The notes: generated by a model not told the origin, from the sequence alone. Shown: positions 50,446 to 58,533, counted from the stretch's first letter. The stretch: 64,000 nucleotides of DNA from DATHWB01 sp040880725 (GCA_040880725.1 JBBDHV010000021.1:71212-135211); one strand, 5' to 3'. Program-made: numbers and translations.

Positions 50446-51267
50446 TCATCCGAGGTTCTCGACCGCGTCGGTCAGCTCGTCGCGCCCCACTGCACCTTCG
50501 TAACGCGCCGTGACCACACCGCTCGCATCGATGACGAAAACCCAGGGTTCGGAAGGAAGTCCCCAGGCTTCGACGGCGGGAACGGCCTCGAGTGATCCGC
50601 CCGCCGCGGCATCGAGATCGGCGTAGATCTCGACGTGAATCCAGTTCACGTCGGGGTAGGAGTCCATGATCGATCGGACGACGTCGAGTGTCGGTCCGCA
50701 GGACGCGGTCGTGCAGAACGCCGGCGTGGCGAAGGCCACGACCGTGGGGTTGCCGTTGGCGAGTGCGTCGTCGAGGGACAGATGGTGCAAACGGGGATCG
50801 GGGTCGGCGTCCGAGGAGATCTCTTCGAGCGGATACTCGGGATGGGTGCGGGTGGCGACGGAGATGGCCGGGTCGCCGACGGCGGGGACCGTGCTCGATG
50901 CCTGAACCCCGAATGGAGTGGGCGGCGTGGGCGAGGAGCCTTGCGGTTCGAGGACGACTTCCCATCGTCCGGGGGCGGTGAGGTCGACGTTGGCGACGAG
51001 GAAGCCGCGCACCTCTGGGATCGCCCATACCCACCGGGTGTCGACTTCGGCCACTTCCTCCCCGTCGAAGAGGAACCGGGCCTTGGTCGGAACGTTGGGT
51101 GTCGAGAGGAATGTCCCGTCCTCTTCGGAGGCGATCGCCATCAGGAGTCGGTTGGGCCCGGGAGTGAGCGTCTGCTGAGTGTTGGCGACGAGTGCGATCC
51201 CTTCGGTACCCCCGCCGCAGGCGGCGACCAGCAGCACCATCGCCCCGAATCGACTGACCTTGCGCAT
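50446..51267 (-). CDS. Thioredoxin-like lipoprotein beside the oxidase genes
   Basis: 273 residues. Signal peptide SRFGAMVLLVAAC with lipobox VAAC; a beta-rich N-terminal part (FLVANVDLTAPGRWEVVLEP); then a thioredoxin-like domain, VVAFATPAFCTTASCGPTLD, with a CxxxxC pair rather than CxxC or the SCO-type CxxxC. Its place upstream of ctaC suggests copper delivery or thiol reduction of CuA. ATG 51267 is chosen as the start of the signal peptide; 51276 is possible. Confidence 0.75.
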   Translation of the reverse strand: MRKVSRFGAMVLLVAACGGGTEGIALVANTQQTLTPGPNRLLMAIASEEDGTFLSTPNVPTKARFLFDGEEVAEVDTRWVWAIPEVRGFLVANVDLTAPGRWEVVLEPQGSSPTPPTPFGVQASSTVPAVGDPAISVATRTHPEYPLEEISSDADPDPRLHHLSLDDALANGNPTVVAFATPAFCTTASCGPTLDVVRSIMDSYPDVNWIHVEIYADLDAAAGGSLEAVPAVEAWGLPSEPWVFVIDASGVVTARYEGAVGRDELTDAVENLG

Positions 51268-51369
51268 CGTCGGCATCTTGGCACCCACGGAACACTGTGT
51301 TGGCGGGTCGCCCGCCTGCGTGACTCGGTACGATCCGGACGTGGGTTCGAATGGACCGCGGTTCGAAGC

Positions 51370-51768
51370 CCTCGGGGCGCCACGCTCACTATCGGAGACA
51401 CTGTCTACACCTTCGACAACTACTACTGCGCAGAGGGAACCGAGAACACCCGCAATGACAGTATTCCGTTCTCGTCCGGAGCCATCGGCGAGTTCGAAGG
51501 CAGCCGGGCGCAGTTGGACGTCTCCATGTATGACCCCGAGGGGCGGGACAGCATGGACGCCGACGGCGTGTCTTTCAGCGTGACCCTGGACGACATCGAT
51601 GACTTCGAGAATCCGGTCGTGAGCTGGACCGATTCCTTCTTCGCCGACGCACCGCCGGACTTCGAGTACGACGGAGCCACCCTCCGAGTGGAGGCGGTTT
51701 TCGACGATGAGCTGACCGACGAGATGGAGGGGATTCCCGGCGTGCTCGAAGCGACCTGCGGCGGCTGA
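51370..51768 (+). pseudogene. 5'-truncated secreted-protein gene
   Basis: The frame ending at 51768 reads ATLTIGDTVYTFDNYYCAEG, ARLPSN-free, then SFSVTLDDIDDFENPVVSWT and VLEATCGG, like the mature part of small secreted or lipoprotein domains with two cysteines. No ATG, GTG or TTG in this frame exists between about 51300 and the first conserved residue, and no signal peptide is present. Upstream lies only the divergent lipoprotein gene. I read it as a gene that lost its start; a non-standard start or frameshift is the alternative. Confidence 0.5.
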
Positions 51769-51877
51769 GCCGGGGCGAGTGGCCCAGTGTCGGAGGTTTC
51801 AGATGACGGACGCCCCGCCGGGGTGGACGTCCTGGGGTGGGGCGCCTACCGCAGTCGGCGCTCCACCCCGAGAACTC

Positions 51878-52750
51878 CTACACCTTGCGGAAGTGCGCGA
51901 TGAGCCGTCGGGTGAGCTCGTCGTGGAGTTCCGGCGGCAGGTCGTGGCCGGCTCCTTCCATCACCCAGAAGTCGGCTCCTGGGATGGCGTCTGCGGTGGC
52001 AACGCCCCCGGAGATGTCGATGAGGGGGTCCTTTTCGCCGTGGATGACGAGCGTCGGTGCGGTGACGGTCGTCAGGTCGGGAGTCCGATCGCCGGAGGCG
52101 AGGATGGCGGCGAACTGTCGCCCGGTGCCCTGGGGGTAGACGACCCGGTCCAGGTTTCGCGCCGCCGTCTCTCGCGACCGAGCTTCGTCGAAGTAGTCGG
52201 CCCATGCCGAGCGGTTGTAGGCGATGGTCGATTCGATGGATGCCTCCCTGTCGGTGGGCGGTGGCGTGAAGAGGGCCATCTGCATCTCGGGGGTGGCCTG
52301 GCCGACCTCGGGATTGCCGGTGGTGGACATGATCGTCGTGAGTGTGAGGGTTCGCTCCGGATGTCGGAAGGCGAAGGTCTGGGCGACCATGCCTCCCATC
52401 GACGAACCCACGATGTGGGCCTGGTCGATTCCGAGAGCGTCGAGTAATCCTGCGACATCGTCGGCCATGTCCGTGAGGAGGTAGGGGACCTCGGGCACTC
52501 CACCCGCCTGGAGGGTCTCGAAGACTCGCACGACGCTCACTCGCGCGCCGTCGAGGTGCTGGGAGTAGCCGGCGTCACGGTTGTCCATGCGGATCACTCG
52601 GAACCCGGCGTCGACGACGGGAGCGATGAGCTCGGGAGCCCAGTACGGCAACTGGCCTCCGAGACCGGGGATGAGCACCACCACGGGATCGGTGTCCGCC
52701 CCGGTGCTGTCGTAGAAGATCGTCATTCCGTTGGCAGTGACTTCGGGCAT
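51878..52750 (-). CDS. Alpha/beta hydrolase
   Basis: 290 residues. VVVLIPGLGGQLPYWAPELI, MDNRDAGYSQHLDG, nucleophile elbow VGSSMGGMVAQTFAFRHPER, acid in HGEKDPLIDISG and base His in EGAGHDLPPELH. It belongs to the esterase group often found in polyketide or lipid pathways (cf. aclacinomycin methylesterase-like proteins). ATG 52750 fits the family start. Divergent from ctaB. Confidence 0.86.
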   Translation of the reverse strand: MPEVTANGMTIFYDSTGADTDPVVVLIPGLGGQLPYWAPELIAPVVDAGFRVIRMDNRDAGYSQHLDGARVSVVRVFETLQAGGVPEVPYLLTDMADDVAGLLDALGIDQAHIVGSSMGGMVAQTFAFRHPERTLTLTTIMSTTGNPEVGQATPEMQMALFTPPPTDREASIESTIAYNRSAWADYFDEARSRETAARNLDRVVYPQGTGRQFAAILASGDRTPDLTTVTAPTLVIHGEKDPLIDISGGVATADAIPGADFWVMEGAGHDLPPELHDELTRRLIAHFRKV

Positions 52751-52811
52751 GGCGCCGCAGACTATTCCGGCCGGGATTCGAAGCCACCCCGACCGGTAGG
52801 CTTGGCAGGCC

Positions 52812-53702
52812 ATGGGAGCCGCTGTCACCACCTCCGCGCCCGCAACAGGCTTCCGTAGTCTGATCGGCCCCTACGTGGCGTTGATGAAGCCCCGCATCAT
52901 CGAGCTGCTCCTGATCACGACCGTCCCGGCAATGGTCCTGGCGGCCCGCGGCTGGCCCGGCACGTGGCTGGTGGTCGCAACCCTGGTGGGGGGCACGTTG
53001 TCGGCCGGTGGAGCCAACGCGCTGAACAACTACTACGACCGCGACATCGACGAGGTGATGAAGCGGACGTCGAAGCGGCCTCTGCCCAACCACCGCATCG
53101 AGCCGTCCGCCGCCCGCAACTTCGGCTGGGCGCTCGGTGTCGCCGGTTTCGTGGTGCTGTGGCTGACGTCCAATCTGCTGGCTGCGGCGATCTCCACTGC
53201 CGCATTGCTGTTCTATGTCTACGTGTACACCCTGCGTCTTAAGCGCACGACGTCCCAGAACATCGTCATCGGCGGTGCGGCAGGGGCGGCCCCCGTGCTG
53301 GTGGGCTGGGCGGCGGTGACCGGTGACCTGTCCACGCCGGCGTGGGCCATGTTCGCCGTCGTCTTCGCCTGGACCCCACCGCACTTCTGGGCACTCGCAG
53401 TGCGCTACCGGGACGACTACGCCTCGGCCGGTGTTCCGATGCTGCCGGTGGTCACCTCGATCGAGTCCACCACTCGGCAGATGGCGGTGTACGCCGGGAT
53501 CACGGTGCTGTTCTCGCTGGCCCTCGTTCCGCTGGCCGATCTCGGCTGGCTGTACATGCTCGCCGCGGTCGTCTCTGGTGGCCTGTTCATGGTCGAGTCG
53601 GTCCGGGTGATGTTCAAACCCGAACGGGCGATGAAGCTCTTCACCTATTCCACTGCGTACCTGACGGTGTTGTTCGCCGCTCTCCTCGTCGACGCCCTCT
53701 GA
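52812..53702 (+). CDS. ctaB: Protoheme IX farnesyltransferase
   Basis: 296 residues, UbiA family with about nine helices. The prenyl-diphosphate Asp motif reads NALNNYYDRDIDEVMKRTSK, the second YVYTLRLKRTTSQNIVIGGA, and DYASAGVPMLPVV follows. It makes haem O for the caa3 oxidase encoded nearby. Its stop is followed within six bases by a family 1 repeat. Confidence 0.93.
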   Translation: MGAAVTTSAPATGFRSLIGPYVALMKPRIIELLLITTVPAMVLAARGWPGTWLVVATLVGGTLSAGGANALNNYYDRDIDEVMKRTSKRPLPNHRIEPSAARNFGWALGVAGFVVLWLTSNLLAAAISTAALLFYVYVYTLRLKRTTSQNIVIGGAAGAAPVLVGWAAVTGDLSTPAWAMFAVVFAWTPPHFWALAVRYRDDYASAGVPMLPVVTSIESTTRQMAVYAGITVLFSLALVPLADLGWLYMLAAVVSGGLFMVESVRVMFKPERAMKLFTYSTAYLTVLFAALLVDAL

Positions 53703-53707
53703 TCTGT

Positions 53708-53950
53708 TTGATTGTGCGGGGGGACGACCCCCCTGCACCCCCCGACAAGCGCGGCTGCGGGGACGGGTCTGCCTGCGGTTCCCCCGATGGCCCATGACGG
53801 GGTGCTCACGCGGAGGTTTGGGGCGCGGTTTGATTGTGCGGGGGGACGACCCCCCTGCACCCCCCGACAAGCGCGGCTGCCTCTTCGAGTTTGCCCTGGG
53901 TTTCACTCGATGGCCCATGACGCGAACGGGTCGCAGAGGCTTGGGGCGCG
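53708..53950 (+). repeat. Two tandem copies of hairpin repeat family 1
   Basis: TTGATTGTGCGGGGGGACGA begins at 53708 and again at 53830 (period 122). Each copy continues CCCCCCTGCACCCCCCGACA, AGCGCGGCTGC, a variable middle, then CGATGGCCCATGACG. Compared with the 33 kb copies the loop TCGAA is ACGAC. They occupy the 272 bases between ctaB and the next small gene. Confidence 0.85.
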
Positions 53951-53974
53951 CGCGGAGAGGGTGGGGGAGAAATA

Positions 53975-54229
53975 GTGTCAGTCGCCGGGGAGGGGCCAGC
54001 CGGGTCCCACGAGATCGCCGAGTTCGGTCGACGGGCTGCACTGGCAACCGTCGACAACTCTCACATCGCCGCCGAGTACGCCCGACAGGCCTCTTTCGGC
54101 TCCGTAGTCATCGAAGTCGACGGATCGCACCTGGTCGCCGAGACGACTCGGATGGCCAGGTTGGCACCGGTCACCGACGACTCGTTCGAGCGCAACGAGA
54201 CCACGCGGCAGGCAGCGTTCGGCGGCTGA
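53975..54229 (+). CDS. 84-residue internally repetitive protein
   Basis: A GTG with GGTGGGGGAGAAATA before it starts 84 residues built from about four related units of 18-22 residues: AEFGRRAALATVDNSHI, AAEYARQASFGSVVIEVDGSH, VAETTRMARLAPVTDDSF, NETTRQAAFGG. The pattern AE-x2-R-x-A is shared. No signal peptide, membrane segment or cysteine. A strong terminator follows, so it is a single-gene unit. Function unknown; a multi-site adaptor or a substrate peptide are options. Confidence 0.6.
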   Translation: MSVAGEGPAGSHEIAEFGRRAALATVDNSHIAAEYARQASFGSVVIEVDGSHLVAETTRMARLAPVTDDSFERNETTRQAAFGG

Positions 54230-54247
54230 TCACGTAGCGAAGAAGAG

Positions 54248-54283
54248 GAGGGCCGTTCCGAGTTCCGGGACGGCCCTCTCTTT
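54248..54283 (+). terminator. Rho-independent terminator after the 84-residue gene
   Basis: GAGGGCCGT pairs with ACGGCCCTC across a 13-base loop and is followed by TCTTTG. It starts 18 bases after the stop. In the rest of the gap to 54496 I see only a possible leader for the next gene. Confidence 0.75.
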
Positions 54284-54496
54284 GCAGTGGAGCGTTCTTG
54301 GGGTGTAGTTGTCTCGCTGCAGAAGGACAGGGACCGAGGGGGTTCGGGCCAAACCTGTTGTCGGGGGCCCGCAGTAGTGTGGCTTGCCGGAGCGGATGAA
54401 TGCGCCCTCACCGAGGAGCGGGAAGTCGACGCCCAAGGAGCCCGCGGAACTGTCCCCTTCGGAGAAGAATTGATTCACAAAGAGGGTGACGCGTCG

Positions 54497-55672
54497 ATGC
54501 CCAAGGTTCCGTTGCACGCGCTTGATCGGCTTACGGAAACGGCAGGCCGGATCGCTCCGAGCGACATTCATTTGCTGGTGGATTTGGTGTGCGAACTGCT
54601 TGGAGCGCAGGCGGGCAGGCTGCATGTGGCCGATTATTCGCTCCGGCGGTTGCAGCGCATTGGTGCAGACGGCGCGATCGGGTCGCCAGAGCCCATCGCC
54701 GGTACTTTGGTCGGCCGGGCCTTCACCACCGATGAGCCGACCGTGTCTGTGGGAGAGCCGACGACGGTGGCAGTACCGCTGGTCCACGGTACGACCCGGA
54801 TCGGACTGCTCGAATTGGACTTCGACACCTGGGACGGCTCCGTACCTGCGATGTTGAATTCCGTCTTGACAGTCTTCGTCCTGATTCTGACCGCCAAGGG
54901 TCGCTACACCGATTACTGGCACAGGGCACAGCGGTCCGAGCCTCTCTCGCCTGCGGCTGAGATTCAATGGGACCTCCTGCCGCCACTCTCCTGCACCACA
55001 GATCGGGTCGCAGTTGGCGGCATTCTGGAACCGGCCTATGACATCGGTGGCGATTCCTTCGATTACGCCATCAACGGTTCCCTGTTGCAGTTTGCGATAG
55101 TCGATGCCGCCGGACGTGGCGCGTCTGCGGTTCTTCAGTCGGCTGCCGCCATCAACAGTTTGCGCAACGCTCGCCGCGCCGGTCTCGACCTCGTCTCTGC
55201 CTACCGACAGGCCGATCGCCTCATCGAAGTGCAGTTCGGACTGAACACGTTTGTGACGGGGTTGATCGGTACGCTGGACCTCGAGAGCGGTGTTCTCACT
55301 TGGATCAACGCCGGTCACGTCCTGCCGATGTTGGTGCGCAACCGCACGTACGCAGGCGAGTTGGCGTGCGCGCCCTCGACACCGTTCGGGCTCGGCCAGG
55401 CGGTGGCGGAGGTGGCGACGGAAGCCCTGCAACCAGGGGACCGAGTGTTGTTCTACACCGACGGATTGATCGAGGCGAAGTCACCCGACGGCAACCTATT
55501 CGGAAGCGACCGTCTCGCCGATTTTCTCGTTCGAGCCTCCATGGAAGACGTCGCGGTCGCGGAGACCGCCCGGCGTCTGTCGGAAAATTGCATCGAGTTC
55601 GCGGATGCAACGCTGAAAGACGACGCCACGCTGCTCCTCGTCGAGTACTTCGGGCCCCCCCCGACGGCATAG
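54497..55672 (+). CDS. SpoIIE/RsbU-type PP2C serine phosphatase
   Basis: 391 residues. Residues 15-140 look like a GAF-type sensor (LVDLVCELLGAQAGRLHVAD). The phosphatase domain (160-385) has AYDIGGDSFDYAINGSLLQF with the first metal Asp, IVDAAGRGASAVLQSAAAIN, LTWINAGHVLPMLV, VLFYTDGLIEAKSPDG and KDDATLLLVEY. Members dephosphorylate anti-anti-sigma factors in stress control. GAGGGTGA stands 9 bases before ATG 54497; the frame is open further upstream but without family similarity. Codon use is a little less GC-biased than neighbours. Confidence 0.85.
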   Translation: MPKVPLHALDRLTETAGRIAPSDIHLLVDLVCELLGAQAGRLHVADYSLRRLQRIGADGAIGSPEPIAGTLVGRAFTTDEPTVSVGEPTTVAVPLVHGTTRIGLLELDFDTWDGSVPAMLNSVLTVFVLILTAKGRYTDYWHRAQRSEPLSPAAEIQWDLLPPLSCTTDRVAVGGILEPAYDIGGDSFDYAINGSLLQFAIVDAAGRGASAVLQSAAAINSLRNARRAGLDLVSAYRQADRLIEVQFGLNTFVTGLIGTLDLESGVLTWINAGHVLPMLVRNRTYAGELACAPSTPFGLGQAVAEVATEALQPGDRVLFYTDGLIEAKSPDGNLFGSDRLADFLVRASMEDVAVAETARRLSENCIEFADATLKDDATLLLVEYFGPPPTA

Positions 55673-55755
55673 GCGGGCGCGGGGATGTAGCCCCGTCGGG
55701 AGGGTGCGCCGCGAACTGGCGGACGGAGGTGCCGTTGCGTCCTACCCTTCCCGAC

Positions 55756-56628
55756 GTGTTGGCCATCATCTCCTATCCGCCCATCCCGCTGTTCGAGGTG
55801 GGGCCGCTCACGATGTCGTTGCACGGTGTGTTCGCGGCGATCGGGTTCGTGCTGGGCGGGCTCTACACCACTCGTCTTCTCAACCAGCGGGGCTTCTCAG
55901 GCGAGGCGTTCCAGTCGGTGCTGTCGTGGGCGCTGGTTGGCTCGCTGGTGGGTGCCCGGTATCTGACGACGCCGGCGGCACTGATCGACGGGGTGCCGTT
56001 CGTCACCGCCATGAATCCGCTGTCGGGGAACTTCTCGATCATGGGTGGGTTCGCCGGCGGCATCCTCGTGGGGTGGTGGCGGATGCGGAAGGTCGGTCTC
56101 GATCGGCTGCCCACGTTCGATTCCGCGGCGTACGGCCTGGCGATCGGCACGATCGTGGGCCGGATCGGGGACCTGGCGATCGTCGAACATCTGGGAACGG
56201 CGACGACGGTGGCCTGGGGGTATGGCATCAAACCCGGATATGACGTCGCCCCGATGCACGACGCCCTCGAGTGCGTCCCTGCCGCCGCCGGGATCGACGG
56301 CCTGTGTGGCGTATACCACCACGTGGCGGTCTACGACATGATCGGCGCAGTCATCTTGTTCTTCGTCCTCCAGCAGGTGGATCGCCGATTCCGGCTCCAC
56401 TACGGCCAGCTCTTCTCGTTCTGGATCGTCTGGTACGGACTGCAGCGTTTCATTCTGGATTTCCTCCGCTTCGGCAGCGGGGATCGAACGATCGGCGCCT
56501 TCACCTGGAATCAGCTGAGCGGCCTGGCGGCAGCTCTGCTGGGCGTGGGCCTTTTCGTGTGGTTCCGTCGCCAGCCGGAGGTCTCAGCCGTCAACGACGA
56601 AACACGGTCCGGGCTCACTCCAGTCTGA
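55756..56628 (+). CDS. lgt: Prolipoprotein diacylglyceryl transferase
   Basis: 290 residues, seven helices. FSIMGGFAGGILVGWWRMRK, IGTIVGRIGDLAIVEHLG (signature Arg and Glu) and WYGLQRFILDFLRFGSGDRT follow Lgt order. It attaches diacylglycerol to lipoprotein cysteines. The GTG start at 55756 has only a weak ribosome site. The last codons CTC-ACT-CCA-GTC-TGA are shared with the 3' end of a VOC-gene remnant on the other strand. Confidence 0.88.
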   Translation: MLAIISYPPIPLFEVGPLTMSLHGVFAAIGFVLGGLYTTRLLNQRGFSGEAFQSVLSWALVGSLVGARYLTTPAALIDGVPFVTAMNPLSGNFSIMGGFAGGILVGWWRMRKVGLDRLPTFDSAAYGLAIGTIVGRIGDLAIVEHLGTATTVAWGYGIKPGYDVAPMHDALECVPAAAGIDGLCGVYHHVAVYDMIGAVILFFVLQQVDRRFRLHYGQLFSFWIVWYGLQRFILDFLRFGSGDRTIGAFTWNQLSGLAAALLGVGLFVWFRRQPEVSAVNDETRSGLTPV

Positions 56629-56650
56629 TCGTCCTGATCCGTTGTTCCAT
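56615..56650 (-). pseudogene. 12-codon remnant of the VOC gene
   Basis: The minus strand reads ATG to TGA as MEQRIRTIRLE. The first five residues equal the start, and the last five (with IRLE) the end, of the VOC protein encoded at 57728-58144. The whole body is missing. The normal ribosome site and leader are still in place, so it is a duplicate gene emptied by an internal deletion. Confidence 0.8.
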
Positions 56651-56753
56651 GCGACACCTCCACCCCCGATTGGTGCCGCATCCGTGACACCGGGGGTGGT
56701 CGCGTACCCTGGGTTCAGGAGTACCGAAACGGTGCTCCTGGGCCCACGGTTCG
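56634..56753 (-). repeat. Structured leader, copy 1 (of two)
   Basis: 120 bases about 90 percent alike to 58128-58245 in the same orientation. It contains the hairpin CAGGAGTACCG-AAA-CGGTGCTCCTG (56716-56740) and the arms CCACCCCCG/CGGGGGTGG around the ribosome site. Differences between the copies keep the pairing. Confidence 0.85.
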
Positions 56754-56921
56754 GGATGTCGACGGGGCCTTTTCGATGTTCGAAGTCGCGTCTGGTACGG
56801 ATTGCAGCGTTTCGTCCTCGCGCTTCCTTCGTTTTGGACGTCTGAAGTCGACAATGGGGTGTTTGCCCGATACCGACGGTGCTCATCGCTGGCACAATGG
56901 AGTTCGCAGGAGGTGACGGAG

Positions 56922-57716
56922 ATGGAACCGAGAGACCTGACTTTCGATGACGCCGGATCCGGTGAGCCGGTCGTTCTGGTTCCAGGCGGTTTGACCGGTT
57001 GGCTGTCGTGGATTCCGCATCAGCAGCAACTCATCCACGGGTGGCGGGTCATTCGTGTGCAACCGATTCACAACGAGTTGGGTTCGGCCGGCGTGGTCGG
57101 TGATCTGTCCTACACCCGGGAGACCGCCCGAGAGAGCCTGCGGATGACCTTTGATCGTCTCGGCCTGGAGCGGGCGCACCTGGCGGGATGGTCCGCCGGC
57201 GGACAGCAGGCGATCGACTTCACCATGGCCTACCCGGAGCGGGTGCGTTCGTTGACCGTGGTCGAACCTGCCTCGTACTGGGTCCTCGCCGAGGTGGGCT
57301 TCGAGGATCCCCGCCTCGATACGGTCAATGACCTGACCGACACCTTCGCCGGCCGTCAGGTCACCGAAGACGACCTCGCGATGTTCCTTGCCTTCGCCGG
57401 GTTTGCGTCGTCGCCCGAGTCAGCGCGGACGATGCCGCAGTGGGAGAGCTGGGTCCTGCACCGTCAGGCACTGTCATGGTTGGGAGGCGACTTCCTGCGC
57501 TCCGATGCGACCGTCGACGATTTGCGCAAGATCCTGTGTCCGACGTTGGCGGTGAAGGGGACCGTGACCGAGCCGTGGGAGATGAGGGTCGTCGACACGA
57601 TCGGCGAGGCGCTGCCCAACGCGAGGGTGCTGGAACTGGCGGGAGACCACGCCTGTCACATCCAGAGCATCGACCGCTTCCTGGAAGAGTTCGAGAGCCA
57701 CCTCGAAGGAGCCTGA
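56922..57716 (+). CDS. Alpha/beta hydrolase
   Basis: 264 residues: VVLVPGGLTGWLSWIPHQQQ, nucleophile elbow LAGWSAGGQQAIDFTMAYPE (GWSAG), acid near VKGTVTEPWEMRV and base in LAGDHACHIQS. GCAGGAGGTGACG lies before the ATG. It lies between two copies of the VOC leader repeat, so it may have come with that duplication. Substrate unknown. Confidence 0.85.
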   Translation: MEPRDLTFDDAGSGEPVVLVPGGLTGWLSWIPHQQQLIHGWRVIRVQPIHNELGSAGVVGDLSYTRETARESLRMTFDRLGLERAHLAGWSAGGQQAIDFTMAYPERVRSLTVVEPASYWVLAEVGFEDPRLDTVNDLTDTFAGRQVTEDDLAMFLAFAGFASSPESARTMPQWESWVLHRQALSWLGGDFLRSDATVDDLRKILCPTLAVKGTVTEPWEMRVVDTIGEALPNARVLELAGDHACHIQSIDRFLEEFESHLEGA

Positions 57717-57727
57717 GCTCCTCGCTG

Positions 57728-58144
57728 TCACTCCAGTCTGATCGACCCGTCGGCCCCGATGGTCCAGCCGGGGTTGTGGGCGATCTCCCAGGGGTGGCCG
57801 TCGGGGTCGACGAACGCACCGGAGTAGCCGCCCCAGAACGTCTCGGCCGGGTCCTTGCTGATGGGCGCCCCCGCGGCCCGGGCTTCTTCGATGACCCGGT
57901 CCACCTCGGCAGGCGACCCGACGTTGTGCGCCAGGGTGACCCCACCCCATCCGCCCGGGTCGGTCACCCCCGAGTCCTCGGCGAGGTCGGAACGATCCCA
58001 CAACCCGAGGACCATCCCGCCGGCCTGGAAGAACACGACGCTGTCGGTGGGCCCGGTCGCCGACCATCCCAGGGCTTCGTAGAACTCCCGCGCTCGATCG
58101 AGATCCGCGACCCCGAGCGTGACCAGGCTGATCCGTTGTTCCAT
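57728..58144 (-). CDS. VOC-superfamily (glyoxalase/bleomycin-resistance-like) protein
   Basis: 138 residues forming one glyoxalase-type module pair: ISLVTLGVADLDRAREFYEA, ALGWSATGPTDSVVFFQAGG and YSGAFVDPDGHPWEIAHNPG. Metal ligands would be few (His/Glu in PWEIAHN), so binding or isomerase roles are both possible. ATG 58144 is preceded by GGAGGTG, which lies beside the closing arm of a leader hairpin. Stop region TCACTCCAGTCTGATC recurs at the lgt end. Confidence 0.85.
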   Translation of the reverse strand: MEQRISLVTLGVADLDRAREFYEALGWSATGPTDSVVFFQAGGMVLGLWDRSDLAEDSGVTDPGGWGGVTLAHNVGSPAEVDRVIEEARAAGAPISKDPAETFWGGYSGAFVDPDGHPWEIAHNPGWTIGADGSIRLE

Positions 58145-58245
58145 GCGACACCTCCACCCCGATTGTGCCGCATCGTGTGACACCGGGGTGGTCGCGTACC
58201 CTGGGTTCAGGAGCACCGAAACGGTGCTCCTGGGCCCACGGTTCG
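58128..58245 (-). promoter_or_regulatory. Structured leader of the VOC gene, copy 2
   Basis: On the minus strand: hairpin CAGGAGCACCG-TTT-CGGTGCTCCTG (58232-58208), then CCACCCCG...CGGGGTGG whose last bases run into the GGAGG ribosome site before ATG 58144. Compared with copy 1 both arms of the second hairpin are shorter by one C/G pair and one pair changes from G-T to G-C type, as expected if structure is selected. Confidence 0.6.
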
Positions 58246-58273
58246 ACCTGCACCCTTCACCTGTCTCGCATAA

Positions 58274-58286
58274 TCAGATAATCTGA
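58274..58286. promoter_or_regulatory. Operator palindrome TCAGAT-A-ATCTGA before the TA pair
   Basis: A perfect 13-base palindrome with ATAATC repeats around it ends four bases before the antitoxin ATG. This is the usual place for toxin-antitoxin autoregulation. Confidence 0.65.
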
Positions 58287-58290
58287 TGAG

Positions 58291-58533
58291 ATGATCGAGA
58301 TCACCGCCACCGATGCAGCAAGGGCGTTCTCGGACCTGCTCGACGCCGTGGAGCATGGCGGCGAGGAGTTCACGATCCTCCGGCGGGGACGGGCTGTTGC
58401 CCGCGTCGAACCCGTTGCACGCAGCAACGGCGCCGAGGTCAAGGCCTTCCTCGCCCGACATGAGCCTGATCCCGAATGGCTCGACGATCTTCATGCGGTA
58501 CGGGATCTGCTCGAGGTCCAGCCTCGACGATGA
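58291..58533 (+). CDS. Antitoxin of Phd/VapB type
   Basis: 80 residues. ITATDAARAFSDLLDAVEHG and EEFTILRRGRAVARVEPVAR are the Phd/YefM-type DNA-binding N-terminus. The C-terminal part (EPDPEWLDDLHAVRDLLEVQ) would wrap the toxin. Its TGA overlaps the toxin ATG (ATGA). Confidence 0.85.
   Translation: MIEITATDAARAFSDLLDAVEHGGEEFTILRRGRAVARVEPVARSNGAEVKAFLARHEPDPEWLDDLHAVRDLLEVQPRR

Noticed and set aside
56922..57716. Composite transposon between the two leader repeats
   Set aside because: No transposase, target duplications or terminal inverted repeats; the copies are direct and keep gene parts, which fits plain duplication.
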